Positions 15,950-23,680 of a stretch of 24,496 bases of DNA are shown piece after piece. The position numbers and the translations under genes were made by a program. Positions within the stretch are counted from its first letter, which is position 1, and each line of letters begins with the position of its first letter. Source of the DNA: Amoebidium appalachense. Its lineage: Eukaryota; Ichthyosporea. Below the pieces are notes generated by a model, which was not told where the DNA came from, ran no database searches, and was given only the letters and a program-made list of their open reading frames with translations. The DNA lies in contig CAVNZM010000059.1 in NCBI GenBank assembly GCA_963693365.1, positions 1-24,496 on the forward strand. Reading direction: 5' to 3'.

Positions 15950-17476
15950 ATGCAGACACACCAACAAACTGGACAAGAGACAATGTTTGGCATCGATCAA
16001 GAGCGTATCAGAAAGAGAAGCAAAGAGCGCTTTGAAGCATTTGAGTATCTCGGGGCTGATGCCTATAAGGGGCTGATGATGAACCCAGCGACCTGCGAAT
16101 TCAGAGAGTGGGCGAGAGAGGAGGTGGAGGAATTCATAGGCGCCAATGTTGCACACATCAGCGGGACAACTCTATTTGTCCTGAAAACATTTGACCATGA
16201 GATTAAACAGCATGTTGCAAAGATCGTCAGCAAGCAGGAAATCTATGCAACACTTTCACTCTTTTCATTTCGGCAGCCAAACATGAAGGTTGGAAAACAA
16301 TGGAAGCCCCAACCTCCAATTAATGGGACAGAAATCTTAAAAACAACCGCAATCCCCATCTACACCAAGATCATCTTTGACCCAGCTGATCCTGACCCCA
16401 AAACCGGAAAACGAAAGCCAGACAATACCGATTCGGTCTATCGTCCATACAATATCTATCGAGGACTCCGTTTCAATTTTGACCCAGAGTACTGTCTGCG
16501 TCAAGACCTGACCAGCTCGTTCCACGAGCATGCCAGAAGGGTTCTGTGCAACAACCGGGAAGACGAGTACAGTTATCTGCGGATGTGGGTTGCCCACCTG
16601 TTTCAGTACCCTGGAAGCAAACCAGGTACAGCACTGCTGTTTGTATCTGAACAAGGAACCGGAAAGAACGTGTGGTGGCAGGCAATCATGGACATCCTTT
16701 CACCAGAGTACTACGCCTATGTCATTCACCGGGAGCACATGTCGGGAAAGTTCAACCAGCACATTGCAAACAAACTTCTTGTGCTGTGCGACGAGGTGAC
16801 GTGGGGTGGTTCACACGAAACTAACAACTTAATGAAGGCGCGCATTACACAGCCCACCATGATGTTGGAGAAGAAAGGATGTGATGCAATCAACACCAAC
16901 TCGTATGAGCGATATGTTGTCTTGTCTAACGAAGATTGGCCTGTACGTGTGGAGACCAGTGATAGGCGTTGGGCATGTTTTGGGGTCAGTCCGGAACGGA
17001 TTGGTGACCACAAATACTTCGAGGCCTTTGTGGAGTATCACAGACGTCCTGACGTATTGGCAGCAATTTACCACGACTTCATGAACATGCCAGACATCCC
17101 CCAAACAATGCCCAGGCCTATGGATAACGACACAAAGATGAACATCAAATCGATTAGCCGGAGCGACGAGGCTCAATTTCTCAAGGACCTCATCTCTCAC
17201 ACAAATGGCTGTGAGGAGTTTGACTTCATTTACAGCGGCTGTGCTGTTACCCCTACAGGCCTGTTTCAGCTGTACCAAGCTTGGCACAAGATCAATGCCC
17301 GAGACACAAAACTGCCAAGCAACCGGACTTTTGGGATGGCTATCAGGAAAATTCTGGGCAAGCCGAAGACTACACTGGAAGCAAACATCTGCAGATGGCC
17401 ATACCACCCCCCAACCGGTACCAGCGCGAAGGCAGATTGCTATATATTATGCCCAAGAGCCATTGCTAAGGCTTGA
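15950..17476 (+). CDS. SF3-type replicative helicase, DUF5906-like (508 aa)
   Basis: Motifs in order: Walker A-like SEQGTGKN (233-240, with Asn where Ser/Thr is usual), Walker B LLVLCDE (276-282), sensor/motif C VVLSNED (323-329) and the Arg-finger region SDRRW (337-341). This is the layout of virus and phage P4-like superfamily 3 helicases that form ring hexamers and unwind DNA at replication forks. A C-terminal module (about 405-470) follows, with a winged-helix appearance (GLFQLYQAWHK...NRTFGMAIRKILG). The N-terminal ~170 residues are shared with the short upstream paralogue. I see no catalytic primase motifs, so the primase may be elsewhere or missing. The gene has its own TATA box. An inverted repeat and iteron-like motifs lie directly downstream. 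Confidence 0.88.
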   Translation: MQTHQQTGQETMFGIDQERIRKRSKERFEAFEYLGADAYKGLMMNPATCEFREWAREEVEEFIGANVAHISGTTLFVLKTFDHEIKQHVAKIVSKQEIYATLSLFSFRQPNMKVGKQWKPQPPINGTEILKTTAIPIYTKIIFDPADPDPKTGKRKPDNTDSVYRPYNIYRGLRFNFDPEYCLRQDLTSSFHEHARRVLCNNREDEYSYLRMWVAHLFQYPGSKPGTALLFVSEQGTGKNVWWQAIMDILSPEYYAYVIHREHMSGKFNQHIANKLLVLCDEVTWGGSHETNNLMKARITQPTMMLEKKGCDAINTNSYERYVVLSNEDWPVRVETSDRRWACFGVSPERIGDHKYFEAFVEYHRRPDVLAAIYHDFMNMPDIPQTMPRPMDNDTKMNIKSISRSDEAQFLKDLISHTNGCEEFDFIYSGCAVTPTGLFQLYQAWHKINARDTKLPSNRTFGMAIRKILGKPKTTLEANICRWPYHPPTGTSAKADCYILCPRAIAKA

Positions 17477-17481
17477 ACAAT

Positions 17482-17542
17482 TCTCCCGATATCTCCAGAT
17501 CGATCTCCCGATCGAAATCCAACATCGGGAGATATCGGGAGA
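17482..17542. repeat. Perfect 15-bp inverted repeat downstream of the helicase
   Basis: TCTCCCGATATCTCC (17482-17496) and its reverse complement (17528-17542) flank a 31-nt loop that holds another CTCCCGATCG. It could form a cruciform or hairpin and could serve as a terminator, protein-binding site or part of an origin. Confidence 0.8.
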
Positions 17543-17643
17543 TAATGATTGGTTAAAAGTCACGTAACTTTGCAGTTTTTCTAATTGATTTCTTACTGCT
17601 TCTATATAAGGTTATTTTATCGGGAGAATCGGGAGGTCGGGAG
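17483..17643. promoter_or_regulatory. Cluster of ATCGGGAG motifs around a TATA box (candidate origin/operator)
   Basis: Exact ATCGGGAG occurs at 17524, 17534, 17619 and 17628, its reverse complement at 17483 and 17505, and a near match GTCGGGAG at 17636. A TATA box (TATATAAG, 17603-17610) and a CCAAT element (ATTGG, 17548) lie among them; the last three sites fall where transcription of the next gene would begin. Confidence 0.6.
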
Positions 17644-17788
17644 AGGGTTTGAGCTAAGGGGAGGTCAAAAAACGGAGCCATTTGATTGGAGGATAGGGTG
17701 TTTTGGGGGTTGCGATAATCGACATCAGAGAACCCCCGATCAGTCCAGATGGTTAATATTTTTTTTTATCCAGAGTTTACAGTGAAAC
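17644..17788 (+). promoter_or_regulatory. Leader of the five-finger zinc-finger gene
   Basis: Contains the 15-mer GCCATTTGATTGGAG at 17677 (also at 13891) and a T-rich run just before the ATG at 17789. No ORF is supported. Confidence 0.4.
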
Positions 17789-18259
17789 ATGGAGGCGCAA
17801 CTAGCCTTTGTGTGTGATTGGGAGACTTGTAAAATGCCTTTTGATAGTAATGCAGCACTCAGGCGACACACTCTCACACACCTGGGTCACCGTCCTCATG
17901 TCTGTTCGTGGCCAGGGTGCATAAGAAGATTTACACAGAAACACTCGTTCGAGGTTCACTATCGGCTTCACACGGGGGAAGCACCATACCAATGCAGTTG
18001 GGATGGGTGTAAAGCTGTGTTTAGATGTAAAAGCCAACTAAAAATGCACCAGTACAAGCACACAGATGCAAGAGCATTTAAATGCACATGGGATGGTTGT
18101 GAAGCCAACTTTAATAGTAAAGACGCACTCGTAGTGCACATGAATCGCCACACTGGAGACCGCCCATACCAATGTAAGGAACCAGGCTGCCAGGTGTCAT
18201 ATCGCCAGCGAGCCAGTCTCTGGTATCACATCCGAAAACACCATGTCGACATCCAATAA
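17789..18259 (+). CDS. C2H2 zinc-finger protein, five fingers (156 aa)
   Basis: Five consecutive fingers of the C-x4-C spacing seen in TFIIIA/GLI/ZIC-like proteins (FVCDWETCKMPF, HVCSWPGCIRRF, YQCSWDGCKAVF, FKCTWDGCEANF, YQCKEPGCQVSY), each with an H-x3-H pair and TGEAPY/TGDRPY linkers. The protein is fingers end to end, so sequence-specific DNA (or RNA) binding is the likely job. It is not a simple copy of the four-finger protein upstream. The stop TAA lies inside an AATAAA poly(A) signal (18255-18260). The ATCGGGAG cluster in its promoter is a candidate autoregulatory target. Confidence 0.88.
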   Translation: MEAQLAFVCDWETCKMPFDSNAALRRHTLTHLGHRPHVCSWPGCIRRFTQKHSFEVHYRLHTGEAPYQCSWDGCKAVFRCKSQLKMHQYKHTDARAFKCTWDGCEANFNSKDALVVHMNRHTGDRPYQCKEPGCQVSYRQRASLWYHIRKHHVDIQ

Positions 18260-18260
18260 A
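18255..18260 (+). terminator. AATAAA poly(A) signal overlapping the stop codon
   Basis: CCAATAAACG: the stop TAA of the zinc-finger gene is inside the signal. Confidence 0.55.
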
Positions 18261-18299
18261 CGTCAGAGACGAGCAAGCAGGTCTTGCACTTAGTCTGAA

Positions 18300-18420
18300 A
18301 ACAGCTTTCAAAGCTACCGCGGCGGGGCATGGGGGGCTGGGGGTGGCTGGGGGTGGCACACTAAGCATGGGGCCGGGGAGGACGGGGAGGCACGGTGGCT
18401 CACCGGCGGCTCGCTTGGGC
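18300..18420. repeat. GC-rich GGGGCTGGGGGTGG element
   Basis: It contains repeated GGGGGCTGGGGGTGG and related G-rich stretches, matching one arm of the hairpins at 19119-19257 and 21331-21516. It follows the zinc-finger gene and precedes the nuclease-like gene. Confidence 0.55.
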
Positions 18421-18448
18421 TTGATGTTTTTTTTTTCTTTGTGCTTAT

Positions 18449-19111
18449 ATGATGGCCGACTACGACGAGGCGTCTGTCAGAGACAGACTAGCACAAATAG
18501 AAGGGGGGACTACCGAGGTCTTAACTCCAGCTGGACGAATTGACCTTTTGACGAGCACCGAAATCATCGAAGTTAAGCGTGCTTCCAAATGGAAGTCCGC
18601 CATTGGGCAGGTGCTATCCTATTGGGGGTTCTATCCTAAACATCGTCCAAGAATTCACCTATTTGATACAGCACCGATCAAGGTGTTCAGAGTGGCAGTT
18701 GAGACAATGTCTCGTCTGGGTGTACGAGTAACAGTCGAGCAGGATGTAATGGAGCTAATGTGGGGGTCACAGGCTTGCCCTCCAAAGTCTGAGATGCAGC
18801 CAGTTGTATGTGATCTTCCTGAGATTACCCTCTGCCGGGAGGACTACGTGCTGTTTCTCAAGAGTTTGGTTACCGATGGTGATACTCCACACATCCAGGA
18901 TGGCACTATCACTGATTCCGCCACCCTTCTACCAATTTTCCAGGTCTGGTGCCAGAAAAATGGCAAAGACCACAGCAAGGCTAGTGTCAACACCATGGGC
19001 AGGACTCTCAGGCAGGTGCTCGGAGAGCGTGTGAGTGTTTATGTACCTGGGTCAACCATAGCAAAAGGATACAGGGTATCCTTTGCAAAAATAAGGGCAA
19101 TTAGCCAGTGA
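18449..19111 (+). CDS. PD-(D/E)XK nuclease-like protein with helicase-type C-terminal module (220 aa)
   Basis: Residues ~25-70 fit a PD-(D/E)XK core: GRIDLLTSTEIIEVKR gives Asp32, then Glu41-x-Lys43, followed by WKSAIGQVLSYWGFYP with the Gln54/Tyr58 helix common in this superfamily. Such enzymes cut or process DNA with a metal ion; related stand-alone domains occur in phages and giant viruses. The C-terminal half (about 130-192) aligns with the end of the helicase: YVLFLKSLV...PIFQVWCQKNGK...TMGRTLRQVLG against AQFLKDLIS...QLYQAWHKINAR...TFGMAIRKILG. The pair may bind the same DNA or partner. Two ATGs (18449, 18452) are adjacent and the first overlaps a TATAT stretch, so 18452 may be used. 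Confidence 0.75.
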   Translation: MMADYDEASVRDRLAQIEGGTTEVLTPAGRIDLLTSTEIIEVKRASKWKSAIGQVLSYWGFYPKHRPRIHLFDTAPIKVFRVAVETMSRLGVRVTVEQDVMELMWGSQACPPKSEMQPVVCDLPEITLCREDYVLFLKSLVTDGDTPHIQDGTITDSATLLPIFQVWCQKNGKDHSKASVNTMGRTLRQVLGERVSVYVPGSTIAKGYRVSFAKIRAISQ

Positions 19112-19118
19112 CACTGCG

Positions 19119-19257
19119 CCCGGGGCTTGGGGGGCTGGGAGTGGCAAGTGGGGCACGGAAGGACCAGGAGGCGGGCGAGGCACGTGCGTTGGGGGGGACA
19201 CAGGAGCCCCCCACAGCCACCCCCAGCCACCCCCAGCCACCCAGGCCCCCAGGCCCG
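19119..19257. terminator. GC-rich inverted repeat between convergent genes
   Basis: The left arm (GGGGCTTGGGGGGCTGGGAG region, 19119-19144) pairs imperfectly with the right arm (CCACCCCCAGCCACCC repeats ending in GGCCCCCAGGCCCGG, 19215-19257). It lies just after the nuclease-like stop (19111) and before the patatin stop (19289), where two transcripts converge. Confidence 0.6.
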
Positions 19258-19288
19258 GATGGGTGGCAGATATGGACTGGACCCGGGT

Positions 19289-20200
19289 TTATTGACGTGC
19301 GGCAGCGGCCCAGGCAGCAAACGCCGTGCGGCCATCCGCAAGCGCCCGCGCGACCTTCCCGGGGTCGACGTCCATGGGCGACGCAAACAGCCTCCGCTCC
19401 GGAGCGACCACCACGAGGCGATCTCCGAGGCGGGTGCGGAGGTTGGCAAACTCGGTGGCCGCTAGCTCGGTGCCCGCGTCACGCTGCAGGGCATAGCAGA
19501 GCTCCATGCCCGTTTTTGGCACGGATTCGGCGGGGCAGTGCGCCAGCGAGTCGCACAGCACCGTGACGTAGATGCCGTCGAACCCGTCTGCGGCATCCTC
19601 GAGTGCCTTGGTGAGGGGCACCAGCTCGGAGACCCCGCCGTCCAGAAACACGGTGCCGCCGTACTCGACGGGGGGGACCGCGAGTGGAAGGGCCGAAGAC
19701 GCCCGCATGCCGACCTGGTACTCGGGCCCCGTGAACCACCGCTCCTTCTTGTTGAGGAAGTCCCAGGCGACACAGTGGCAGCGCGTGTAGATGTCCGCGT
19801 CGATGCCCTCCAGAAGCGCCGCCGCACGCTCCTGCAGGGTGAAGCGGCTGTACGCCGCCCCGTACAGCATTGACCCCACAACCGTCCTCCAACTTTTCGG
19901 AAGCAGCGCCATTGCGCCGCCCCACGGTTCCACAATGTCCTCCACGCACTTCAGCTTCCCCAGCTCGCGCGCCAGGTCGTCCAGGCGGTCGGCAACCACG
20001 AACGGCGCCACCAGCGCGCCGACGGACGTGCCGTACACCCTGTCGACCTGGTACAGCCCCGACGCGAGCATCCCCTGCATGAACCCGACTTGGAAGCAGC
20101 CCTTGACGCCGCCCCCGGGCAGCAGGATCCGCACACGTGTCCTGGCTTGGGAGGGTGTGTCCATGTTGATGTAGGGCGCGATAAGAGTTGACGGCTTCAT
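19289..20200 (-). CDS. Patatin-like phospholipase (303 aa)
   Basis: Full set of patatin motifs: oxyanion hole GGGVKG (29-34), nucleophile elbow YGTSVGAL with Ser59, and the catalytic dyad Asp in LDGGVSE (Asp187). RASSALPLAVPP before the DGG is also typical. Patatins hydrolyse acyl chains from phospholipids or neutral lipids. No signal peptide or membrane helix is visible, so a cytosolic or virion location is likely. The ATG at 20200 overlaps the Fic stop as ATGA; an alternative start is 20164 (MDTPSQARTRVRILLP), just ahead of the conserved domain. In a virus such an enzyme could act on host membranes during entry or egress, or remodel lipids; this is inference. Confidence 0.88.
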   Translation of the reverse strand: MKPSTLIAPYINMDTPSQARTRVRILLPGGGVKGCFQVGFMQGMLASGLYQVDRVYGTSVGALVAPFVVADRLDDLARELGKLKCVEDIVEPWGGAMALLPKSWRTVVGSMLYGAAYSRFTLQERAAALLEGIDADIYTRCHCVAWDFLNKKERWFTGPEYQVGMRASSALPLAVPPVEYGGTVFLDGGVSELVPLTKALEDAADGFDGIYVTVLCDSLAHCPAESVPKTGMELCYALQRDAGTELAATEFANLRTRLGDRLVVVAPERRLFASPMDVDPGKVARALADGRTAFAAWAAAARQ

Positions 20201-20994
20201 TCCAAATCCAGGGCGTTGCACACCGAGACCAGGTTCGCCCTTGCGCAGTCCAGCACGAAGGCGGCCAGCGCGGAGTAGTCGTGGGGCGGCGGCTGGCTCT
20301 GCGCGGCCAGCAGCAGCGAGTGGTAGCGCTCGCGGGAGCTGCGGTCTGTGTACAACGAGAGGGGAACGGCAATATAGGGCGAGAGCAGCACGCTGACCAA
20401 CAGACGGGCGACGCGCCCGTTGCCGTTGCTGAACGGGTGGATGTAGAGGAACTCCCCGAGGAAACGGGCGGCGACCTGTATGGCACCGAGAACGTCATTG
20501 CAGCCTTGGAGTTCGGTGCGTGTCCTTTCGAACAGGCGCTTGAGAGCCTCTTCGATCTTGAACGGTGCAAGGTACTGATGACTGCAGCCTGCGGGAAGCG
20601 CAAAGCGCACCCGATACCGTCCAGCGCTATCGAGCAGCCCGTCCATGACCTTGCGATGGACCTCCAGAGCGAGCTCCACCGTAAACGTGCCTGGATCAAT
20701 CCCCTTCCAAACCCACGGTGTGGGGAACAGCTCGCGAACTGCTGTAACGACGTTTTTCAGTTTCTTCGATGAGCGCGTGTGTTCGGACATTTCATCGGGG
20801 CAGGAAATCAGCCTCTCAATGTGTTCGACTGGGACCTTTTCGTTTGTTTCCATTTCCATCAGGTGCTTGATGTATAACACTAGGTGGTGCGTTGTGTATC
20901 CCTGCATGAACAAAGCGCTGCTCTTATCGTTATCCAAAAACGTGCGCACCAGGTGGAGGCAGCGCACAACAGCCCCTTCGCTGAGTCGAGACAT
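20197..20994 (-). CDS. Fic-domain protein (probable AMPylator, ~265 aa)
   Basis: The Fic motif HPFSNGNGRVAR is at residues ~186-197 from the chosen start, with the usual upstream AGRYRVRFALPAG segment and flanking helices. The catalytic His and GNGR are kept; the acidic residue usual before GNGR is Asn, which may lower or alter activity. Most Fic enzymes transfer AMP (sometimes UMP, phosphocholine or phosphate) to host or self proteins. SRLSEG at the very N-terminus fits the (S/T)xxxE(G/N) inhibitory pattern, though it is short enough to be chance. The frame is open to 21063 without an ATG, and that stretch also looks protein-like, so the start may be non-ATG or follow a splice. It overlaps the patatin gene by ATGA. 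Confidence 0.82.
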   Translation of the reverse strand: MSRLSEGAVVRCLHLVRTFLDNDKSSALFMQGYTTHHLVLYIKHLMEMETNEKVPVEHIERLISCPDEMSEHTRSSKKLKNVVTAVRELFPTPWVWKGIDPGTFTVELALEVHRKVMDGLLDSAGRYRVRFALPAGCSHQYLAPFKIEEALKRLFERTRTELQGCNDVLGAIQVAARFLGEFLYIHPFSNGNGRVARLLVSVLLSPYIAVPLSLYTDRSSRERYHSLLLAAQSQPPPHDYSALAAFVLDCARANLVSVCNALDLE

Positions 20995-21049
20995 CACGGT
21001 GTTGAACCGACAGATAAAGTACCACAAACTGTCAAAATCGACCTTTACG

Positions 21050-21246
21050 TCACACGGCAACAACCCGGCCCATATCCACCTGCGCGTTCACCACCCTGTT
21101 CTCCTGCCCACCGGCCCCTGCCCAGTCCAACGTTTTCTCCACAAACCAGAGAGAACACGGCAGTGCCCATGAACGTTTGGCCCGCAATTTTCTGGAGAAC
21201 AGCATCGCCGGTCCCCACCATGTCTCCCGGAACCCAAGAGAACACC
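21050..21246 (-). pseudogene. Collapsed remnant of a second aminotransferase gene copy
   Basis: 21092-21246 matches the region upstream of the aminotransferase start (23361-23512): both have ACCCTGTTCTCC, GTCCAACG, CACAAACCAGAGAGAAC and CACCATGTCTCCCG in order. It is joined directly to 21050-21091, which matches the last codons of the aminotransferase including the stop (NAQVDMGRVVAV here, NAQVDMGLVVPV at 21561). The gene body is missing, as after an internal deletion of a tandem copy. Confidence 0.65.
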
Positions 21247-21560
21247 ATGGCATCCCCAACCATGTCTCCCGGATCCTTGGAGAACAGGTGCCGGGGATGG
21301 ACCCTGTTCGCCGATTGCTTTTTCCTAGGAGCGGGGCCTGGGGGGCTGGGAGGGGCGCGCAGGACCACGGAGCCCGAAAGCCCGATCCAACTGGCGCGGG
21401 CGTGGGGGGCTCGGGAGGCATGTGAGGCATGCAAGGGCGGGAGACACAGCGGGCTCACGGGTCTGTGTGCCACAGGCGCCCCTCCCAGCCACCCCCAGCC
21501 CCCCAGGCCCCACCGCAGAATCGGGAGTGCTTGGGCTGACTGGCTGACTGCGCATCTGTT
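21247..21560. terminator. GC-rich hairpin at the 3' end of the aminotransferase gene
   Basis: The arms GCGGGGCCTGGGGGGCTGGG (from 21331, continuing AGGGGCGC) and GGCGCCCCTCCCAGCC...CCCCCCAGGCCCC (21475-21513) are nearly complementary, with a ~10-nt extra repeat in the right arm and a ~115-nt loop. The element resembles that at 19119-19257. No gene is supported in this stretch; 21247-21330 holds two short repeats of CCATGTCTCCCGGA. Confidence 0.6.
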
Positions 21561-23294
21561 TCAGACCGGGACAACCAGGCCCATGTCCACCTGCGCGTTC
21601 ACCGACTCGATGGGCCCGTATGTGGTCGGATTGTGGGGGAACAGGCGCAGTCGGCCACAGTTCACGATCGCATGCACCTCGGCGGTGGTGAGGTCGAGGG
21701 GCGGGCAGATCCTGTTGGACTGGGTGCTGCTGTAGAGCACGCGGTTGTCGCGCTCCCAGTCGGTGCAGGTGAAGTGAAACCCTGCCATGCCGGGAGGGAC
21801 TTGGGAGTGGTCGTCGGCGCGGTACTGCTGGCGCGCATAGCCCCTGTGTTTCCCGACGTGGTCGTCGGGTCCCAGCAGGAAATCGAGCAGGCGCGAGAAC
21901 GGGTCCGTGGAGCCCGGGGTCGTTGGGGGGAAGTCGTCTGGAAGAAAGTCGGGGGTGTAGAGGCATGCCATGGCACCCACGCGTATGGTGACGACGCTGT
22001 GGTATCGGTTGAGGCCGTAGCAGAGCTCACGACACCTTTCCGCGGCTCCGTGGATGAGGTCGCCTACCTCGATGACGCGCAGGACATGGAGCGCGGTCAA
22101 TATCCCGGTGTTGCAGAGCTCCATGCTAGGAACCTGCGGGATGTGCAGGTTGTACCCTGGGCTTGTGTTTCGCAACAGTGTCTCCACCTCGCTCAGTCGG
22201 GTGTCGGGGTCGACGATCTTGACGACGAGGCCCAACTGCAAACCCTTGCCCAGCGTGACCAGGTCCGGCACTACGGCGCCGTCGTACAACTGGAACGAGA
22301 AGAGCGCGCCGCAGCGAAACGCGCTCAGAATCTCGTCTGCGATGAGATACACCCTCTGGTCGCTGCACCACTGCCGGATGGCGCAGGCGTCGTCCTTGGA
22401 CATCATGACCACGTGGTGGCCGTTCAGGAACTCGACGAACACGGCCCCGACAGGGATACCCTGCTCCGCCAGCTCATCCTGGGCACGTGCGAGCGCGTCC
22501 ACGGCCGACTCGTTCGCCTTGCGATGCACGACGTGGGCCCTCCTCCAGTTGCAGTTCTGCGAAAACCCGTACCGCGACGCACCGGCAAAGGTGCCCCGGC
22601 CGGCGCCGTAGGTGTCGTACAGAAGGACGGCGGCGTCGTTGCAGTTGCATGCGGATGCGTCACACGGGCACGCCATCCAGTCCCAGTGGGAGTTGCGCAC
22701 CCGCGCGGCCTGGATGGCCACCGTTTCGCAGAGGGTGTTTGCGTCGGACCCGGTCGCCGCGATGGCAAGGGTGATGCCGGTGTAGGCGGGCTCCCCCGGG
22801 CGTGTAACCGGAGGCCGAAGGGACGGGTTGCGCGAGCTGTTGGAGACCATACGGGCGATCTGGTCATACAGCTGGCCGCCCGGCGGGTCGAGGGGGACGG
22901 TGGTGCCATGGGATCGCCAGAAGGGATTGTTCTTGTACATGGGCCCGGTCAAGGACGCCTCCTTGTCGCCGCAGTCGAACTCGCGCCGCCCCAGCTCGCC
23001 CGGAACAAGAACCAGGGAATAGGCCAGGATTTCGGACAGGTACCGTGTGGCATAAGGGCTGGCAAGCAGCGTGTGAGGTCTAAGAAGCGTCACGCCGTAG
23101 TTGGCGACCAGGTCGAAGGGGTTGTTGGCATTGTCGCCCTCGGCGGCCTCTTCACCTTCAACGGCACCCATGTCGGAGATCAGATGCACGTTCCTGACGG
23201 CAATATCCGCATGCGAGGGTAGGTCGCGCTCGGGCTCTCGGGGGCGCTTGAACCCCTGTGAGCCTGCGTTGGGGTTGTCACCCTGTATGTTCAT
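21561..23294 (-). CDS. Class-III PLP-dependent aminotransferase (577 aa)
   Basis: Hallmarks in order: TGSDANTLCE (the family's G-S-x-A-N/E loop, ~181-190), VFVEFLNG, YLIADEILSAFRCG (Asp320-Glu321, pairing with the pyridoxal nitrogen) and PDLVTLGKGLQLG with Lys350 as the Schiff-base lysine. These place it in the ornithine/GABA/diaminobutyrate aminotransferase group; substrate cannot be told. It is longer than the usual 400-460 residues: the N-terminal ~60 residues are low-complexity and charged, and there is a Cys-rich insert near 209-218 (CPCDASACNC). Start chosen at MNIQGDNPNAG (23294). The open frame continues upstream through a poly-C(minus) tract into a repeated element and is probably leader. 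A metabolic gene of this type in a viral context suggests acquisition from a cell. Confidence 0.85.
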   Translation of the reverse strand: MNIQGDNPNAGSQGFKRPREPERDLPSHADIAVRNVHLISDMGAVEGEEAAEGDNANNPFDLVANYGVTLLRPHTLLASPYATRYLSEILAYSLVLVPGELGRREFDCGDKEASLTGPMYKNNPFWRSHGTTVPLDPPGGQLYDQIARMVSNSSRNPSLRPPVTRPGEPAYTGITLAIAATGSDANTLCETVAIQAARVRNSHWDWMACPCDASACNCNDAAVLLYDTYGAGRGTFAGASRYGFSQNCNWRRAHVVHRKANESAVDALARAQDELAEQGIPVGAVFVEFLNGHHVVMMSKDDACAIRQWCSDQRVYLIADEILSAFRCGALFSFQLYDGAVVPDLVTLGKGLQLGLVVKIVDPDTRLSEVETLLRNTSPGYNLHIPQVPSMELCNTGILTALHVLRVIEVGDLIHGAAERCRELCYGLNRYHSVVTIRVGAMACLYTPDFLPDDFPPTTPGSTDPFSRLLDFLLGPDDHVGKHRGYARQQYRADDHSQVPPGMAGFHFTCTDWERDNRVLYSSTQSNRICPPLDLTTAEVHAIVNCGRLRLFPHNPTTYGPIESVNAQVDMGLVVPV

Positions 23295-23334
23295 GCGTGA
23301 AGCCTTAAAAATGTGCGCTCGTGTTACGGGAGGA

Positions 23335-23512
23335 GGGGGGGGGGGGGGGGAGGGGCGTGCACCCTGTTCTCCCCCCCACCACCCGCTACTCAGTCCAACG
23401 ATTTCTTCACAAACCAGAGAGAACGCGGCGGCTTCTGTGAACGACTGGCCCGTCATTTCATAGAGAATAGCCTCGCCGGTACCCACCATGTCTCCCGAAA
23501 GCCAAGAGAACA
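23335..23512. repeat. Poly-G tract and repeated element upstream of the aminotransferase
   Basis: 16 G at 23335-23350, followed by the ~150-bp element (23361-23512) that recurs at 21092-21246. The minus strand encodes similar peptides in both copies (FSW-x2-GDMVGTG), but no full gene. Confidence 0.75.
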
Positions 23513-23630
23513 CACACGGTCACACGGCCGGGTTTGGGTTGCCTTTTGACCATTGTGTCATTGTCTACGGATTCCATTGTCGTTGTATGCCCAGAAAAAA
23601 AAGCGAAACGAAATGAAATCGAGCATGGTC

Positions 23631-23640
23631 TTATATACCC
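23631..23640. promoter_or_regulatory. Palindromic TATATA element in a divergent promoter
   Basis: TTATATACCC on the plus strand, GGGTATATAA on the minus. It lies ~48 nt upstream of the plus-strand fibre-like gene and ~340 nt upstream of the minus-strand aminotransferase start, with a short minus-strand upstream ORF (MESVDNDTMVKRQ..., 39 codons) in that leader. Confidence 0.5.
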
Positions 23641-23680
23641 GAGCCACCCCGGCCCTGGGATTATAGTCCCCCTCCGTAAG

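Noticed and set aside
19479-20699. 406-aa minus-strand ORF overlapping patatin and Fic
   Set aside because: Arg/Ser/Pro-rich shadow frame; the patatin and Fic frames carry complete catalytic motifs.
21633-23222. 529-aa plus-strand ORF opposite the aminotransferase
   Set aside because: It is the antisense shadow of a gene with clear family motifs; composition is that of a complementary GC-rich frame.
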